DNA of 64,000 bases from DASTFY01 sp963829955 (lineage in GTDB: Bacteria > Actinomycetota > Acidimicrobiia > Acidimicrobiales > Ilumatobacteraceae): assembly GCA_963829955.1 (NCBI GenBank), contig CAWHKS010000001.1, forward strand, positions 186,001 through 250,000, read 5' to 3'. Position 1 is the first letter of the stretch, and each line of letters opens with the position of its first letter. The notes under the pieces are model-generated. The model did no database searches. It was not told the origin of the DNA and worked only from the letters and a program-made list of their open reading frames with translations. Of this stretch, positions 34,978-43,284 are shown one piece after another. A program made the position numbers and the translations under genes.

Positions 34978-36183
34978 ATGTCCCGCACCCGGCGTCATCT
35001 GCAGGCCGGTACCCGGCCAGAGTCGGGCGTCCTGCTCGAGGTGGAAGACCTCAAGACCTACTTCCAGACCGCGATCGGGGTCGTGAAGGCGGTCGACGGC
35101 GTGAGCTTCTCGCTGGCCCGGGGCCGGTCGCTCGGCATCGTGGGCGAGTCCGGCTCGGGCAAGACCATCCTCTCCCGCTCGATCATGGGGTTGCTCCCCA
35201 AGCGCAACACCATCCGCGAGGGGACGGTGCGCTTCGAGGGCCAAGAGCTCACCACCATGAGCCTGCGCGCTCGCCGCGACATCTGGGGCGCGGAGATGGC
35301 CATGATCTTCCAGGACCCGATGACGTCGCTGAACCCCGTCATGAAGGTCGGGAAGCAGATCGCCGAGCCGCTGCGCATCCACCTCGACATGAGCCGGGCC
35401 GACGCCAAGGCGACCTCGCTGCGCCTCCTCGAGGACGTCGGCATCCCGGAGCCGGACAAGCGTCTCGAGCAGTACCCGCACGAGCTGTCGGGCGGAATGC
35501 GGCAGAGGATCATGATCGCCATGGCCCTGGCCTGCGGCCCCACGCTGCTCTTCGCCGACGAGCCGACCACCGCCCTCGACGTGACGGTGCAGGCGCAGAT
35601 CCTCGACCTGATCCAGGCCCAGCGGCAGGACCGCAACATGTCGGTCATCCTCGTGACCCACGACCTCGGCGTCGTCGCCGGCCACACCGACGAGATCATC
35701 GTGATGTACGCCGGCCAGATCGTCGAGAAGGCCCCGACGCCCGTGCTGTTCAGCGAGATGCGGATGCCCTACACGGAGGCGTTGCTGGAGAGCATCCCCA
35801 AGCTCGACCAGCCGAGTCACACGATGCTGCGCGCCATCCCCGGCCGCCCGCCCGACCTCATCAACCCGCCCAAGGGTTGCCGCTTCAGCCCCCGCTGCCC
35901 GTACGTGCAGGACCGGTGCCGCGAGGAGGCTCCGCCGCTGGTCGAGGCCGAGACCCCGAGCCACACCTACGCCTGCTGGTACCCCGTCGGCTCCGACGTG
36001 TGGAAGGAGACGAAGGCTCGCCTGGCCGAAGCCGGCACGGTCGTCCTTCCGGTCTCGGTCGAGGCGGCCGAGCCGGGTGACGTCGTGCCGGAGGCGGCGG
36101 GCACGCCCTCCGATGACGCCGCTGACTCCGCGACCACGGAGGCCAGCGAGACCCCGGCGTCCTCGCCGCGAGGGGCCACCTGA
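34978..36183 (+). CDS. Dpp/Opp-type ABC ATPase (DppD-like) with acidic tail
   Basis: The product has 401 residues. Walker A GESGSGKT (56-63), LSGGMRQRIMIAMAL, Walker B LLFADEPTTALD and the oligopeptide-transporter C-terminal motif GCRFSPRCPYVQDRC are present. The tail after about 345 is a low-complexity Ala/Glu/Pro/Thr extension that is not part of the family core. The stop overlaps the next ATG (TGATG). Confidence 0.94.
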   Translation: MSRTRRHLQAGTRPESGVLLEVEDLKTYFQTAIGVVKAVDGVSFSLARGRSLGIVGESGSGKTILSRSIMGLLPKRNTIREGTVRFEGQELTTMSLRARRDIWGAEMAMIFQDPMTSLNPVMKVGKQIAEPLRIHLDMSRADAKATSLRLLEDVGIPEPDKRLEQYPHELSGGMRQRIMIAMALACGPTLLFADEPTTALDVTVQAQILDLIQAQRQDRNMSVILVTHDLGVVAGHTDEIIVMYAGQIVEKAPTPVLFSEMRMPYTEALLESIPKLDQPSHTMLRAIPGRPPDLINPPKGCRFSPRCPYVQDRCREEAPPLVEAETPSHTYACWYPVGSDVWKETKARLAEAGTVVLPVSVEAAEPGDVVPEAAGTPSDDAADSATTEASETPASSPRGAT

Positions 36184-37217
36184 TGGCAGGGACGGGCACC
36201 GCGCACCTGAATGCGGCCGGCGACGCGCTGCTGCGCGTGGAGAACCTGGTCGTCCAGTTCCCCGTCGGCCGGACCGGCCTGCAGGTCAACGCCGTCTCCG
36301 GCATCAGCCTCGACGTCGTGGCCGGCGAGACGCTCGGCATCGTGGGCGAGTCCGGCTGCGGCAAGTCGACCACGGGTCGGGCGATCATGCAGCTACCCCG
36401 ACCGACGAGTGGATCCATCACGTTCGAAGGTCAGGAGCTCACGACGCTCCACGGTGACGACATGCGCACCGTGCGCACGAACATCCAGATGATCTTCCAG
36501 GACCCCATCTCGTCGCTGAACCCGCGGCGAAAGGTGCGGGACATCGTGCTCGAGCCGCTGAACATCTGGAAGCTGGGCACGAGCGAGCAGCGGATGAGCA
36601 AGGTACGGCAGGTGCTCGAGGACGTGGGCCTCGACCCCGACGTGGCCGCCGACCGCCGTCCGCACCAGTTCTCGGGTGGCCAGTGCCAGCGCATCTCGAT
36701 CGCCCGGGCCCTGGTGCTGGAGCCCAAGCTCATCATCTGTGACGAACCCGTCTCCGCTCTCGACGTGAGCGTGCAGGCGCAGGTGCTCAACCTGCTCGAG
36801 GAGCTGAAGCGCCGCTACGGGCTGACGCTCATGTTCATCGCCCACGACCTCGCCGTGGTCAAGAACGTCAGCGACCGCGTGGCCGTCATGTACCTCGGCA
36901 AGTTGTGCGAGATCACGTTGTCGGACGTCTTGTACGCACGGCCCGCCCACCCGTACACGGACATCCTGCTCAAGTCGATCCCCGTGCCGGACCCGACGGT
37001 GCGGCCGGACCTGAACGCCAGGATCGAAGGTGAGATCCCCTCTCCGGTGTTCCCGCCGTCCGGCTGCCGCTTCCGCACGCGCTGCCCGCGGGTGCAGGAG
37101 CGGTGCGCGATCGAGGAGCCCGTCGTCCGGGCCGTCGAGCCTGGTCACTTCGTGGCCTGCCACTTCCCGTTGATCGGCGACGTCGCGCCACCGGCGTCCG
37201 CGAACGGCGCCGGATGA
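36183..37217 (+). CDS. Dpp/Opp-type ABC ATPase (DppF-like)
   Basis: The product has 344 residues. Walker A GESGCGKST, QMIFQDPISSLNPRRKVRDI, the signature FSGGQCQRISIARAL, Walker B LIICDEPVSALDVSVQAQVL and the C-terminal GCRFRTRCPRVQERC are present. It forms the second ATPase half of the importer. The start overlaps DppD (TGATG) and the stop overlaps the TetR start (ATGA). Confidence 0.94.
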   Translation: MAGTGTAHLNAAGDALLRVENLVVQFPVGRTGLQVNAVSGISLDVVAGETLGIVGESGCGKSTTGRAIMQLPRPTSGSITFEGQELTTLHGDDMRTVRTNIQMIFQDPISSLNPRRKVRDIVLEPLNIWKLGTSEQRMSKVRQVLEDVGLDPDVAADRRPHQFSGGQCQRISIARALVLEPKLIICDEPVSALDVSVQAQVLNLLEELKRRYGLTLMFIAHDLAVVKNVSDRVAVMYLGKLCEITLSDVLYARPAHPYTDILLKSIPVPDPTVRPDLNARIEGEIPSPVFPPSGCRFRTRCPRVQERCAIEEPVVRAVEPGHFVACHFPLIGDVAPPASANGAG

Positions 37218-37828
37218 GCGCGCGGGCCACTACCGATCGTCCCCGCACGCGCCTCGCCCGCGAAGAGCGGCGCGAGCTCCTGGTGGACGCCGCGGCCCAG
37301 GTGTTCGACGGACGAGATCCCGCCGGGGTGACGTTCGAGGAGATCGCCGACGCCGCCGGGGTTTCCCGCGCCCTCGTGTACAACTACTTCGGCGACCGGC
37401 AGGGCCTCGTCGAGGCGGTGGCCCGCCGGGCCAGCGAGCGGCTCTCCGAGCGGGTGACGATCGCGCTCGCCAGCACCCGGGGCCTGCGGGACGCCCTGTC
37501 GGCCGCCATCAAGGTCAGCCTCGAGTTCGCCCACGAGGACCCCGCGGCGTACCGCTACGCCATCGGGTCGACGGCGGCGCTCGTGCCCGGGCTGCACGAC
37601 GAGCAGGTGGGTGACATGGCCCAGCTGTTCGGCGACGGCGAGGAGGCGCAGCTCGTGGCCCACGGCGTGCTGACCTCGCTGCAGTCGATGGTGCTCCACT
37701 GCGTCGAACGCGGGACCAGCGACCTGGAGCGTTCGACGGAGATCATCACGGCATTCGTCGCCGGCGCGTTCGTGGGCGTCGACGAGATCGGCTTCCACCT
37801 CCACCCCACCTGGCCCGTCCCGACCTGA
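37214..37828 (+). CDS. TetR/AcrR family regulator, coupled to the Dpp-like operon
   Basis: The product has 204 residues. The helix-turn-helix lies at about 40-60 (TFEEIADAAGVSRALVYNYF), preceded by a basic arm (RPRTRLAREERR). The C-terminal ligand domain is helical and unassigned. The ATG overlaps the DppF stop (ATGA), an unusual arrangement for TetR genes, which are more often divergent. It may regulate the transporter operon or the divergent-like region downstream, where a 13-bp inverted repeat lies (37879-37933). Confidence 0.9.
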   Translation: MSARATTDRPRTRLAREERRELLVDAAAQVFDGRDPAGVTFEEIADAAGVSRALVYNYFGDRQGLVEAVARRASERLSERVTIALASTRGLRDALSAAIKVSLEFAHEDPAAYRYAIGSTAALVPGLHDEQVGDMAQLFGDGEEAQLVAHGVLTSLQSMVLHCVERGTSDLERSTEIITAFVAGAFVGVDEIGFHLHPTWPVPT

Positions 37829-37878
37829 CCGGCCGGTCGCCGGCCGCAGCGGACACGCCGGGCCCGCGGTCACCATCG

Positions 37879-37933
37879 CCGCACAAATCGCGCCGGAGGA
37901 CCATCGCGCGGTCGTTCGCCGCGATTTGTGCGG
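37879..37933. repeat. 13-bp inverted repeat between the TetR and DNA glycosylase genes
   Basis: CCGCACAAATCGC (37879-37891) and GCGATTTGTGCGG (37921-37933) are perfect reverse complements 29 bases apart. AT-rich cores stand out in this GC-rich DNA. It could be the terminator of the TetR transcript or a two-half-site operator before the glycosylase gene. Confidence 0.6.
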
Positions 37934-38018
37934 GAGAAGCGAACGTGGTCGGAGATGTGACTCGGGGCCGCCATCTGGAACACCTCGCCGCGGGGCACGA
38001 CCTTGTACGGTCGACGGG

Positions 38019-38906
38019 GTGGGGTGGCCGGTCGATGCAACGCTCGACCTGCGCCAGACCCTCGGGCCGCTCCAGAACGGGCGCCACGACCCGACCACCC
38101 GCGTGAGCAGCCGTGAGGCCTGGCGGGCCACGAGGACACCGGTGGGCCCGGGCACCCTGCGCCTGTGGTGGGAGGGGTCGAGCCTGCGCTCCCACGCCTG
38201 GGGCCCGGGCGCTGACTGGTTGCTGCAGCGGGTCCCCCACCTCGTGGGCGCCGCGGACCGTCCGTACGACCTGCCGACCCCGGACGACGTCGTGGCCAAG
38301 GCCCTCGCCGCGGCCCCCGGCCTACGCATCGGGCGCTGCGACACCATGCTGCACGTCCTCGTGCCCACCGTCCTCGCCCAGCGCGTGACCGCGGGCGAGG
38401 CGCTGCGGGCCTGGCGACAGATCTGCGAGCACTTCGCGGCACCGGCTCCCGGGCCACCTGGACTGGTGCTGCCGCCGCACCCGGACGACCTCGCCGCGCT
38501 CCCGTACTGGTGGTTCCACCGACTCGGGGTCGAGCGCCGGCGGGCCGACACCATCATCCGCTGCGCCCGGCGGGCGATCGGACTCGAGCGGCTCACCGAG
38601 CTCCCCGCGCCGGACGCCGCCCGGCGTTTGGCGACGGTCTCCGGGGTCGGCGTCTGGACCGTGGGATCGGTCATGGGACCGGTGTTCGGCGACGCCGACG
38701 CCGTCGCCGTGGGCGACTTCCACCTCCGCCACACGATCTCGTGGGCGATGGCGGGCGAGCCTCGCGGCACGGACGAGCGGATGCTCGAACTGCTCTCCCC
38801 TTACGCAGGACAGCGGGGGCGGGTCATCCGCGCGTTGCTCCTCGCGGGCTGGTCGGAGCCGAAGCGCGGCCCCCGGAAACGCATCCAACCGATCGCTCGT
38901 TGGTGA
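38019..38906 (+). CDS. DNA-3-methyladenine glycosylase II-like (AlkA family)
   Basis: The product has 295 residues from the GTG at 38019. The HhH-GPD hallmark is at about 203-222 (RLATVSGVGVWTVGSVMGPV) with the catalytic Asp233 in AVAVGDFHLRH. It removes alkylated bases in base excision repair. The C-terminal GWSEPKRGPRKRIQPIARW is basic, as in related glycosylases. There is no Fe-S Cys cluster, consistent with AlkA rather than EndoIII. The frame opens upstream at 37926, but that part overlaps the inverted repeat and lacks homology-like sequence. Confidence 0.88.
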   Translation: MGWPVDATLDLRQTLGPLQNGRHDPTTRVSSREAWRATRTPVGPGTLRLWWEGSSLRSHAWGPGADWLLQRVPHLVGAADRPYDLPTPDDVVAKALAAAPGLRIGRCDTMLHVLVPTVLAQRVTAGEALRAWRQICEHFAAPAPGPPGLVLPPHPDDLAALPYWWFHRLGVERRRADTIIRCARRAIGLERLTELPAPDAARRLATVSGVGVWTVGSVMGPVFGDADAVAVGDFHLRHTISWAMAGEPRGTDERMLELLSPYAGQRGRVIRALLLAGWSEPKRGPRKRIQPIARW

Positions 38907-38968
38907 ACCGCGGCCGCTCCGGCGTGCCCAGGAGCGATCACGACCCGGTGGTACCGTCGCCGGGAGCC

Positions 38969-40162
38969 ATGGCCGTGACCACGATCGAGCAGCCCATCGA
39001 CGCGCCCGAGCCCCGGCCGGAGCCGGAGGTCACGCCGTACCCCTGGCGTCGAGCGCTGCTGTGGGGCGGGGTGGCCTACGCCCTCTCCCGCGCCGCCGTA
39101 CTGGCCGGCGCAGGCGCGGCCAGCGCCGCCGAGCAGCCACGACCACCGTCCGGTCTCGGTCCCATCGTCCAGGTGCTGACGTCCTGGGACGGGAACTGGT
39201 ACTTCGAGGTCGCCCGGACGGGTTACCCGCGCAACATCCCTCCGGACGTCACGTTCAACGACCTCGAAGCCCGCGCCGCGTTCTTCCCGCTCTACCCCCG
39301 GCTGGTGTGGGCGCTCGACAAGGTGATGCCGGGAGGCGATGTGATCGCTGGCCTCACCCTCAACATCGCGCTGGGCGCGGTGTTCATCCTGCTCGTCGGC
39401 CTGATGACCCGACACCTGTTCGGCAACAAGGTCGCTTCCCGAGCCATGGTGCTCACCGCGCTCTTCCCAGGCAGCTTCGTGCTCAGCTTCGCCTACAGCG
39501 AAGCGCTCATGCTGGTGCTGGTCGCCGGCTGCCTGTTGTTGCTGATGGAACGACGATGGCTGTTCGCCGGGATCCTGGCCGGGCTCGCCACGGCGAGCCG
39601 GCCCAACGCCATCGCCGTCGTCGCCGCCTGCGCGGTTGCGGCAGCAGTGGCGATCATGGAGCGCCGCGAGTGGAAGTCGCTGCTCGCTCCCCTGCTCGCA
39701 CCCGTGGGCTGGATCTCGTTCCAGCTCTTCCTGGCCCACCAGACCGGCGAGCAGGGAGCGTGGTTCCGGGTCCAACGGGAGGCGTGGGAGGAGGGCACCA
39801 GCTTCGGTCTCCGGGCAGTGAAGGACATCGGCAACGCCGTCGTCCATCCCTGGAACTCCCCCAAGAACATCCTCACCCTCCTCTGCGTGGCGGCCATGCT
39901 CTTCGGGCTCTGGGCGATGTGGAAGCGGCGCCTGCCGCTGCCCGTCACCGTCTACACGTTAGGCATCCTCGCCCTCATGCTCATTCCCCAGACGGTGACC
40001 GCCCGCCCCCGCTTCCTGTTCACCGCCTTCCCGCTCCTCATCTCCATTGCCGCCGTCTGGCCCGAGGACGACGACGAGCTGTGGCCCCTCTTGACGGCCG
40101 CCTGTGGCACCGGCCTGGTCGCTGTGACGGTCCTGTACGGCGTGTTCGGCGCCATTCCCTGA
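38969..40162 (+). CDS. PIG-V-like / GT-C mannosyltransferase membrane protein
   Basis: The product has 397 residues. After a cytoplasmic head come about nine membrane helices. The outside loop SWDGNWYFEVARTGYPRNIP contains the Asp-Gly-x-Trp-Tyr pattern of PIG-V-type mannosyltransferases, followed by AAFFPLYPRLVWALDK. PIG-V-like GT-C enzymes use a polyprenol-phosphate sugar, usually mannose, on the outer face. A possible donor-maker, Ppm1-like, is at 47565. The next gene converges after 11 bases. Confidence 0.82.
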   Translation: MAVTTIEQPIDAPEPRPEPEVTPYPWRRALLWGGVAYALSRAAVLAGAGAASAAEQPRPPSGLGPIVQVLTSWDGNWYFEVARTGYPRNIPPDVTFNDLEARAAFFPLYPRLVWALDKVMPGGDVIAGLTLNIALGAVFILLVGLMTRHLFGNKVASRAMVLTALFPGSFVLSFAYSEALMLVLVAGCLLLLMERRWLFAGILAGLATASRPNAIAVVAACAVAAAVAIMERREWKSLLAPLLAPVGWISFQLFLAHQTGEQGAWFRVQREAWEEGTSFGLRAVKDIGNAVVHPWNSPKNILTLLCVAAMLFGLWAMWKRRLPLPVTVYTLGILALMLIPQTVTARPRFLFTAFPLLISIAAVWPEDDDELWPLLTAACGTGLVAVTVLYGVFGAIP

Positions 40163-40173
40163 GGGTCTGCCGC

Positions 40174-41148
40174 TCAGCCCGCGGGGGCCGCCACCTCGAG
40201 CCGGAGGGCGTCGATGGTGCGTTGCAAGCCCTCGCGCAGCCCGGTGACCGGCTCCCAGCCGAGGAGCTCGCGGGCGCGGGTGATGTCCGGCCGCCGGCGA
40301 ACGGGATCGCCCTCTCGGGCGGGCGGGATCGGAACGGTGATGATCGGCGACGAGGAGCCGGTCAGCTCCACGACCAGCTCGGCCAGCTCCCGCATCGTCA
40401 CCTCGTGCGGGTTGCCGACGTTGACCGGGCCGGACAGGCGACCCGGCAGGTCGGCCAGAGCGAGAAGCCCCGCCACCTCGTCCTCCACGTAGCAGAAGCT
40501 GCGGGTCTGGCTGCCGTCGCCGAACAGCGTGAGGGGCCGGCCGGTCAGGGCCTGGACGACGAAGTTCGTGACCACCCGGCCGTCGTAGGCGTGCATGCGG
40601 GGGCCGTAGGTGTTGAAGATGCGGGCGATGCGCACGTCGATGCCGTGCACGCGTGCGGTCGCCATCGTGAGCGCCTCGGCGAATCGCTTGGCCTCGTCGT
40701 AGCACGAGCGCGGCCCGATAGGGTCGACGTGCCCCCAGTACGACTCGTGCTGCGGGTGGACGAGCGGGTCGCCATAGACCTCGCTGGTCGAGGCCAGGAA
40801 GAAGCGGGCACCGTCCGCTCGCGCTGCGTCCAAAAGGTGGCCCGTGCCCGCCGAGCCCACGGCCAGGATCTCGAGCGGCATGCGGTCGAAGTCATCGGGC
40901 GACGCCGGCGAGGCCAGATCCATGACCAGATCGACACGCGGCCCCAGCACACCCGCCCGTTCCAGCGGCTCGCAGACGTCGTGCTCCACGAGCGCGAACC
41001 GCTCGTGGTCGAGCAGGCCGGCGAGGTTGTCGGGCCGCCCCGTGACGAGGTTGTCGATGGCGACGACGTGGTCGCCGCGGTTCACCAAGGACTCACACAC
41101 GTAGCTGCCGATGAAGCCGGCGCCGCCGGCCACCACCACTCGTGCCAT
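40174..41148 (-). CDS. UDP-glucuronate decarboxylase (UDP-xylose synthase)-like SDR
   Basis: The product has 324 residues. The NAD motif GGAGFIG is at 8-14, and the catalytic pair is Tyr150 and Lys154 (SCYDEAK). The stretch ESYWGHVDPIGPRSCYDEAK is characteristic of UXS, and DGRVVTNFVVQALTGRPLTL fits as well. UXS converts UDP-glucuronate to UDP-xylose. Its ATG overlaps by one base the stop of the Ugd gene, which makes UDP-glucuronate, so the two steps are encoded as one unit. Xylose or a derived pentose is thus probably available for envelope glycans here. Confidence 0.9.
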   Translation of the reverse strand: MARVVVAGGAGFIGSYVCESLVNRGDHVVAIDNLVTGRPDNLAGLLDHERFALVEHDVCEPLERAGVLGPRVDLVMDLASPASPDDFDRMPLEILAVGSAGTGHLLDAARADGARFFLASTSEVYGDPLVHPQHESYWGHVDPIGPRSCYDEAKRFAEALTMATARVHGIDVRIARIFNTYGPRMHAYDGRVVTNFVVQALTGRPLTLFGDGSQTRSFCYVEDEVAGLLALADLPGRLSGPVNVGNPHEVTMRELAELVVELTGSSSPIITVPIPPAREGDPVRRRPDITRARELLGWEPVTGLREGLQRTIDALRLEVAAPAG

Positions 41149-42431
41149 CAGGCGCGGCCCACGCCGCGGTAGTTGAAACCGGAACGTACGAGCGACGCCC
41201 GGTCGAGGAGGTTACGGGTGTCGACGACGCGGGGCGCGGCCATCACCGAGGCGACCTTGTCGAAGTCCAGCCAGCGCAGCTCGTCCCACTCGGTCAGCAC
41301 GGCAAGCACCGCCGCTCCCTCGCAGGCGGCGTAGGGGTCGGGGCGGACGTCGATGCCCTCGAGCGACCTCACCGTAGGGTCGTAGGCCTGCACCCGGGCC
41401 CCGCGGTCGAGGAGGCGCTGGATGACCGCCAGCGCCGGCGAGTCCCGCAGGTCGTCCGTGCGGGCCTTGAACGTCAGGCCCCAGACGGCCACGGTGACCC
41501 CGTCCAGCGGGGAGCCGACGGCGTCGGCCAGCTTGTCGACCATGCGGTCGAGCTGCTGCTCGTTGACGTCGATCGTCGCCTTCAGCAGATCGAACCGGTA
41601 TCCGGCATCCTCGGCGATGCGCAGCAGTGCCCTTGTGTCCTTGGGCAGGCACGAGCCGCCCCAGCCCGGTCCGGGACGGAGGAACTCGCGGCCGATGCGG
41701 TCGTCGTACCCCATGCCGAGGACAACGTCGTTCACGTCGGCCCCGACGGACTCGCAGATCGCGGCCACCGCGTTGACGAAGGAGACCTTGGTGGCCAGGA
41801 ACGCGTTCGACGCGTACTTGATGATCTCGGCCGAGCGCGGATCGGTGACGACGAGCGGCGCGGCCACGCCCAGATAGAGGCTGGCCACGCGGATGGCCGC
41901 GGCTTGGTCGTCGGCCCCGATCACGATGCGTCCCGGGTGCAGGAAGTCGTGCACGGCCGAGCCCTCCCGCAAGAACTCGGGGTTGGAAACGACGTACACG
42001 TCGGGCCGTCTGAGCGCCCGCTGGACGATGCGGGTCGAGCCGACCGGCACCGTGGACTTGTTGACGACGATCGACTCGGAGTCCAGGAGCGGGCCGATCT
42101 CGGCCGCGGCCGATTCCACATAGCTCAGGTCGGCCGACCCGTCGTCGCGCTGCGGCGTGGGGACGCAGAGGTAGACGAACTCCGCGTCGGCGACCGCCGC
42201 GGCCGCGCCGATGACGAACCGCAGCCGCCCGTGGCGCAGGCCGTCGCGCACCAGCTGCTCGAGACCCTCCTCCACGATGGGCAGGACCCCTTCTTCGGTG
42301 GCGGCGCGGCTCAGCCGTTCGACCCTCGCCACGTCCACGTCCGCGCACACGACGTCGTGCCCGAGATGGGAGAAGCACGCCGCTGTCGTCAACCCGACGT
42401 ACCCAGCCCCGACCACGGCGATCCTGCTCAC
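41148..42431 (-). CDS. ugd: UDP-glucose 6-dehydrogenase
   Basis: The product has 427 residues and oxidises UDP-glucose to UDP-glucuronate with two NAD+. It has the NAD site GAGYVG (8-13), STVPVGST (126-133), the catalytic Lys206 (EIIKYASNA) and the nucleophile Cys261 (GGSCLPKD). The C-terminal UDP-binding domain with VAVWGLTFKARTDDLRDSPA is complete. It is divergent from the GT2 gene at 42532 and coupled to the decarboxylase downstream. Confidence 0.95.
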   Translation of the reverse strand: MSRIAVVGAGYVGLTTAACFSHLGHDVVCADVDVARVERLSRAATEEGVLPIVEEGLEQLVRDGLRHGRLRFVIGAAAAVADAEFVYLCVPTPQRDDGSADLSYVESAAAEIGPLLDSESIVVNKSTVPVGSTRIVQRALRRPDVYVVSNPEFLREGSAVHDFLHPGRIVIGADDQAAAIRVASLYLGVAAPLVVTDPRSAEIIKYASNAFLATKVSFVNAVAAICESVGADVNDVVLGMGYDDRIGREFLRPGPGWGGSCLPKDTRALLRIAEDAGYRFDLLKATIDVNEQQLDRMVDKLADAVGSPLDGVTVAVWGLTFKARTDDLRDSPALAVIQRLLDRGARVQAYDPTVRSLEGIDVRPDPYAACEGAAVLAVLTEWDELRWLDFDKVASVMAAPRVVDTRNLLDRASLVRSGFNYRGVGRA

Positions 42432-42531
42432 GGCCTCGCACTCTACGAGCGCCCCGGCTCGTCCGGGCGGCTGGGGGGTGCCCGCGGGGTGCCGCGGGAC
42501 CGTCTCAGCCCACGACTACGCTCTCGGCTCC

Positions 42532-43263
42532 GTGCCCGCCGGTGCCCCGCGACCATGCCTCAGCGTGGTCATGCCCTGTTACAACGAGCGCCCGACGGTC
42601 GAGACCGTCGTCGAACAGGTGCTCGCTTCGCCCTGGGTGCAGGAGCTGCTGATCGTGGACGACGGCTCCACCGACGGGACGCGCGAGGTGCTCGCCAAGC
42701 TCACGGACGACCGGGTCCGGGTGCTGCTCCAACCCGAGAACCGGGGCAAGGGAGCGGCCCTGCGCAGAGGGTTCGACGAGGCGGTCGGCGACTACGTCGT
42801 CGTCCAGGACGCCGACCTCGAGTACGACCCGTCCGAGTACGGCCTGCTGCTGCAGCCGCTGGAGGACGGCAAGGCGGACGTGGTGTTCGGCTCCCGCTTC
42901 CAGTCGGGGCGGCCCCATCGGGTCCTCTACTTCTGGCACTCCCTGGGCAACCGGCTGCTCACGCTGGCGTCCAACATGTTCACCAACCTGAACCTCACGG
43001 ACATGGAGACCTGCTTCAAGGTGTTCCGGCGGGAGGTCATCCAGTCCATCGAACTGGAGGAGGACCGCTTCGGGTTCGAACCCGAGGTGACCGCGAAGGT
43101 CGCCGGGGGCGGCTGGCGCATCTACGAGGTCGGGATCTCCTACAGCGGCCGAACGTACGACGAAGGCAAGAAGATCGGCTGGCGGGACGGCGTGCAGGCG
43201 TTCTACTGCATCGTGCGTTACTCGTCGGTCGGGGTCCGGCTGCGCCAACGCTCCACCCGCTGA
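42532..43263 (+). CDS. GT2 glycosyltransferase (polyprenyl-phosphate sugar synthase-like)
   Basis: The product has 243 residues from the GTG at 42532. The GT-A motifs are VVMPCYNER (12-20), DDGSTD (43-48), ENRGKGAALRRGF (69-81) and the metal motif DAD (93-95, QDADLEYDP). It lacks membrane helices. The family moves a sugar from a nucleotide to a polyprenyl phosphate. The next gene, a GT-C membrane enzyme, follows after 21 bases and may use the product. Confidence 0.9.
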   Translation: MPAGAPRPCLSVVMPCYNERPTVETVVEQVLASPWVQELLIVDDGSTDGTREVLAKLTDDRVRVLLQPENRGKGAALRRGFDEAVGDYVVVQDADLEYDPSEYGLLLQPLEDGKADVVFGSRFQSGRPHRVLYFWHSLGNRLLTLASNMFTNLNLTDMETCFKVFRREVIQSIELEEDRFGFEPEVTAKVAGGGWRIYEVGISYSGRTYDEGKKIGWRDGVQAFYCIVRYSSVGVRLRQRSTR

Positions 43264-43284
43264 CCGCGACGCCGTCGTACCCCG

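Noticed and set aside
39061..41172. Open frame of 703 codons on the plus strand
   Set aside because: It is a shadow of the PIG-V-like gene in another frame and antisense to uxs; the composition is not protein-like.
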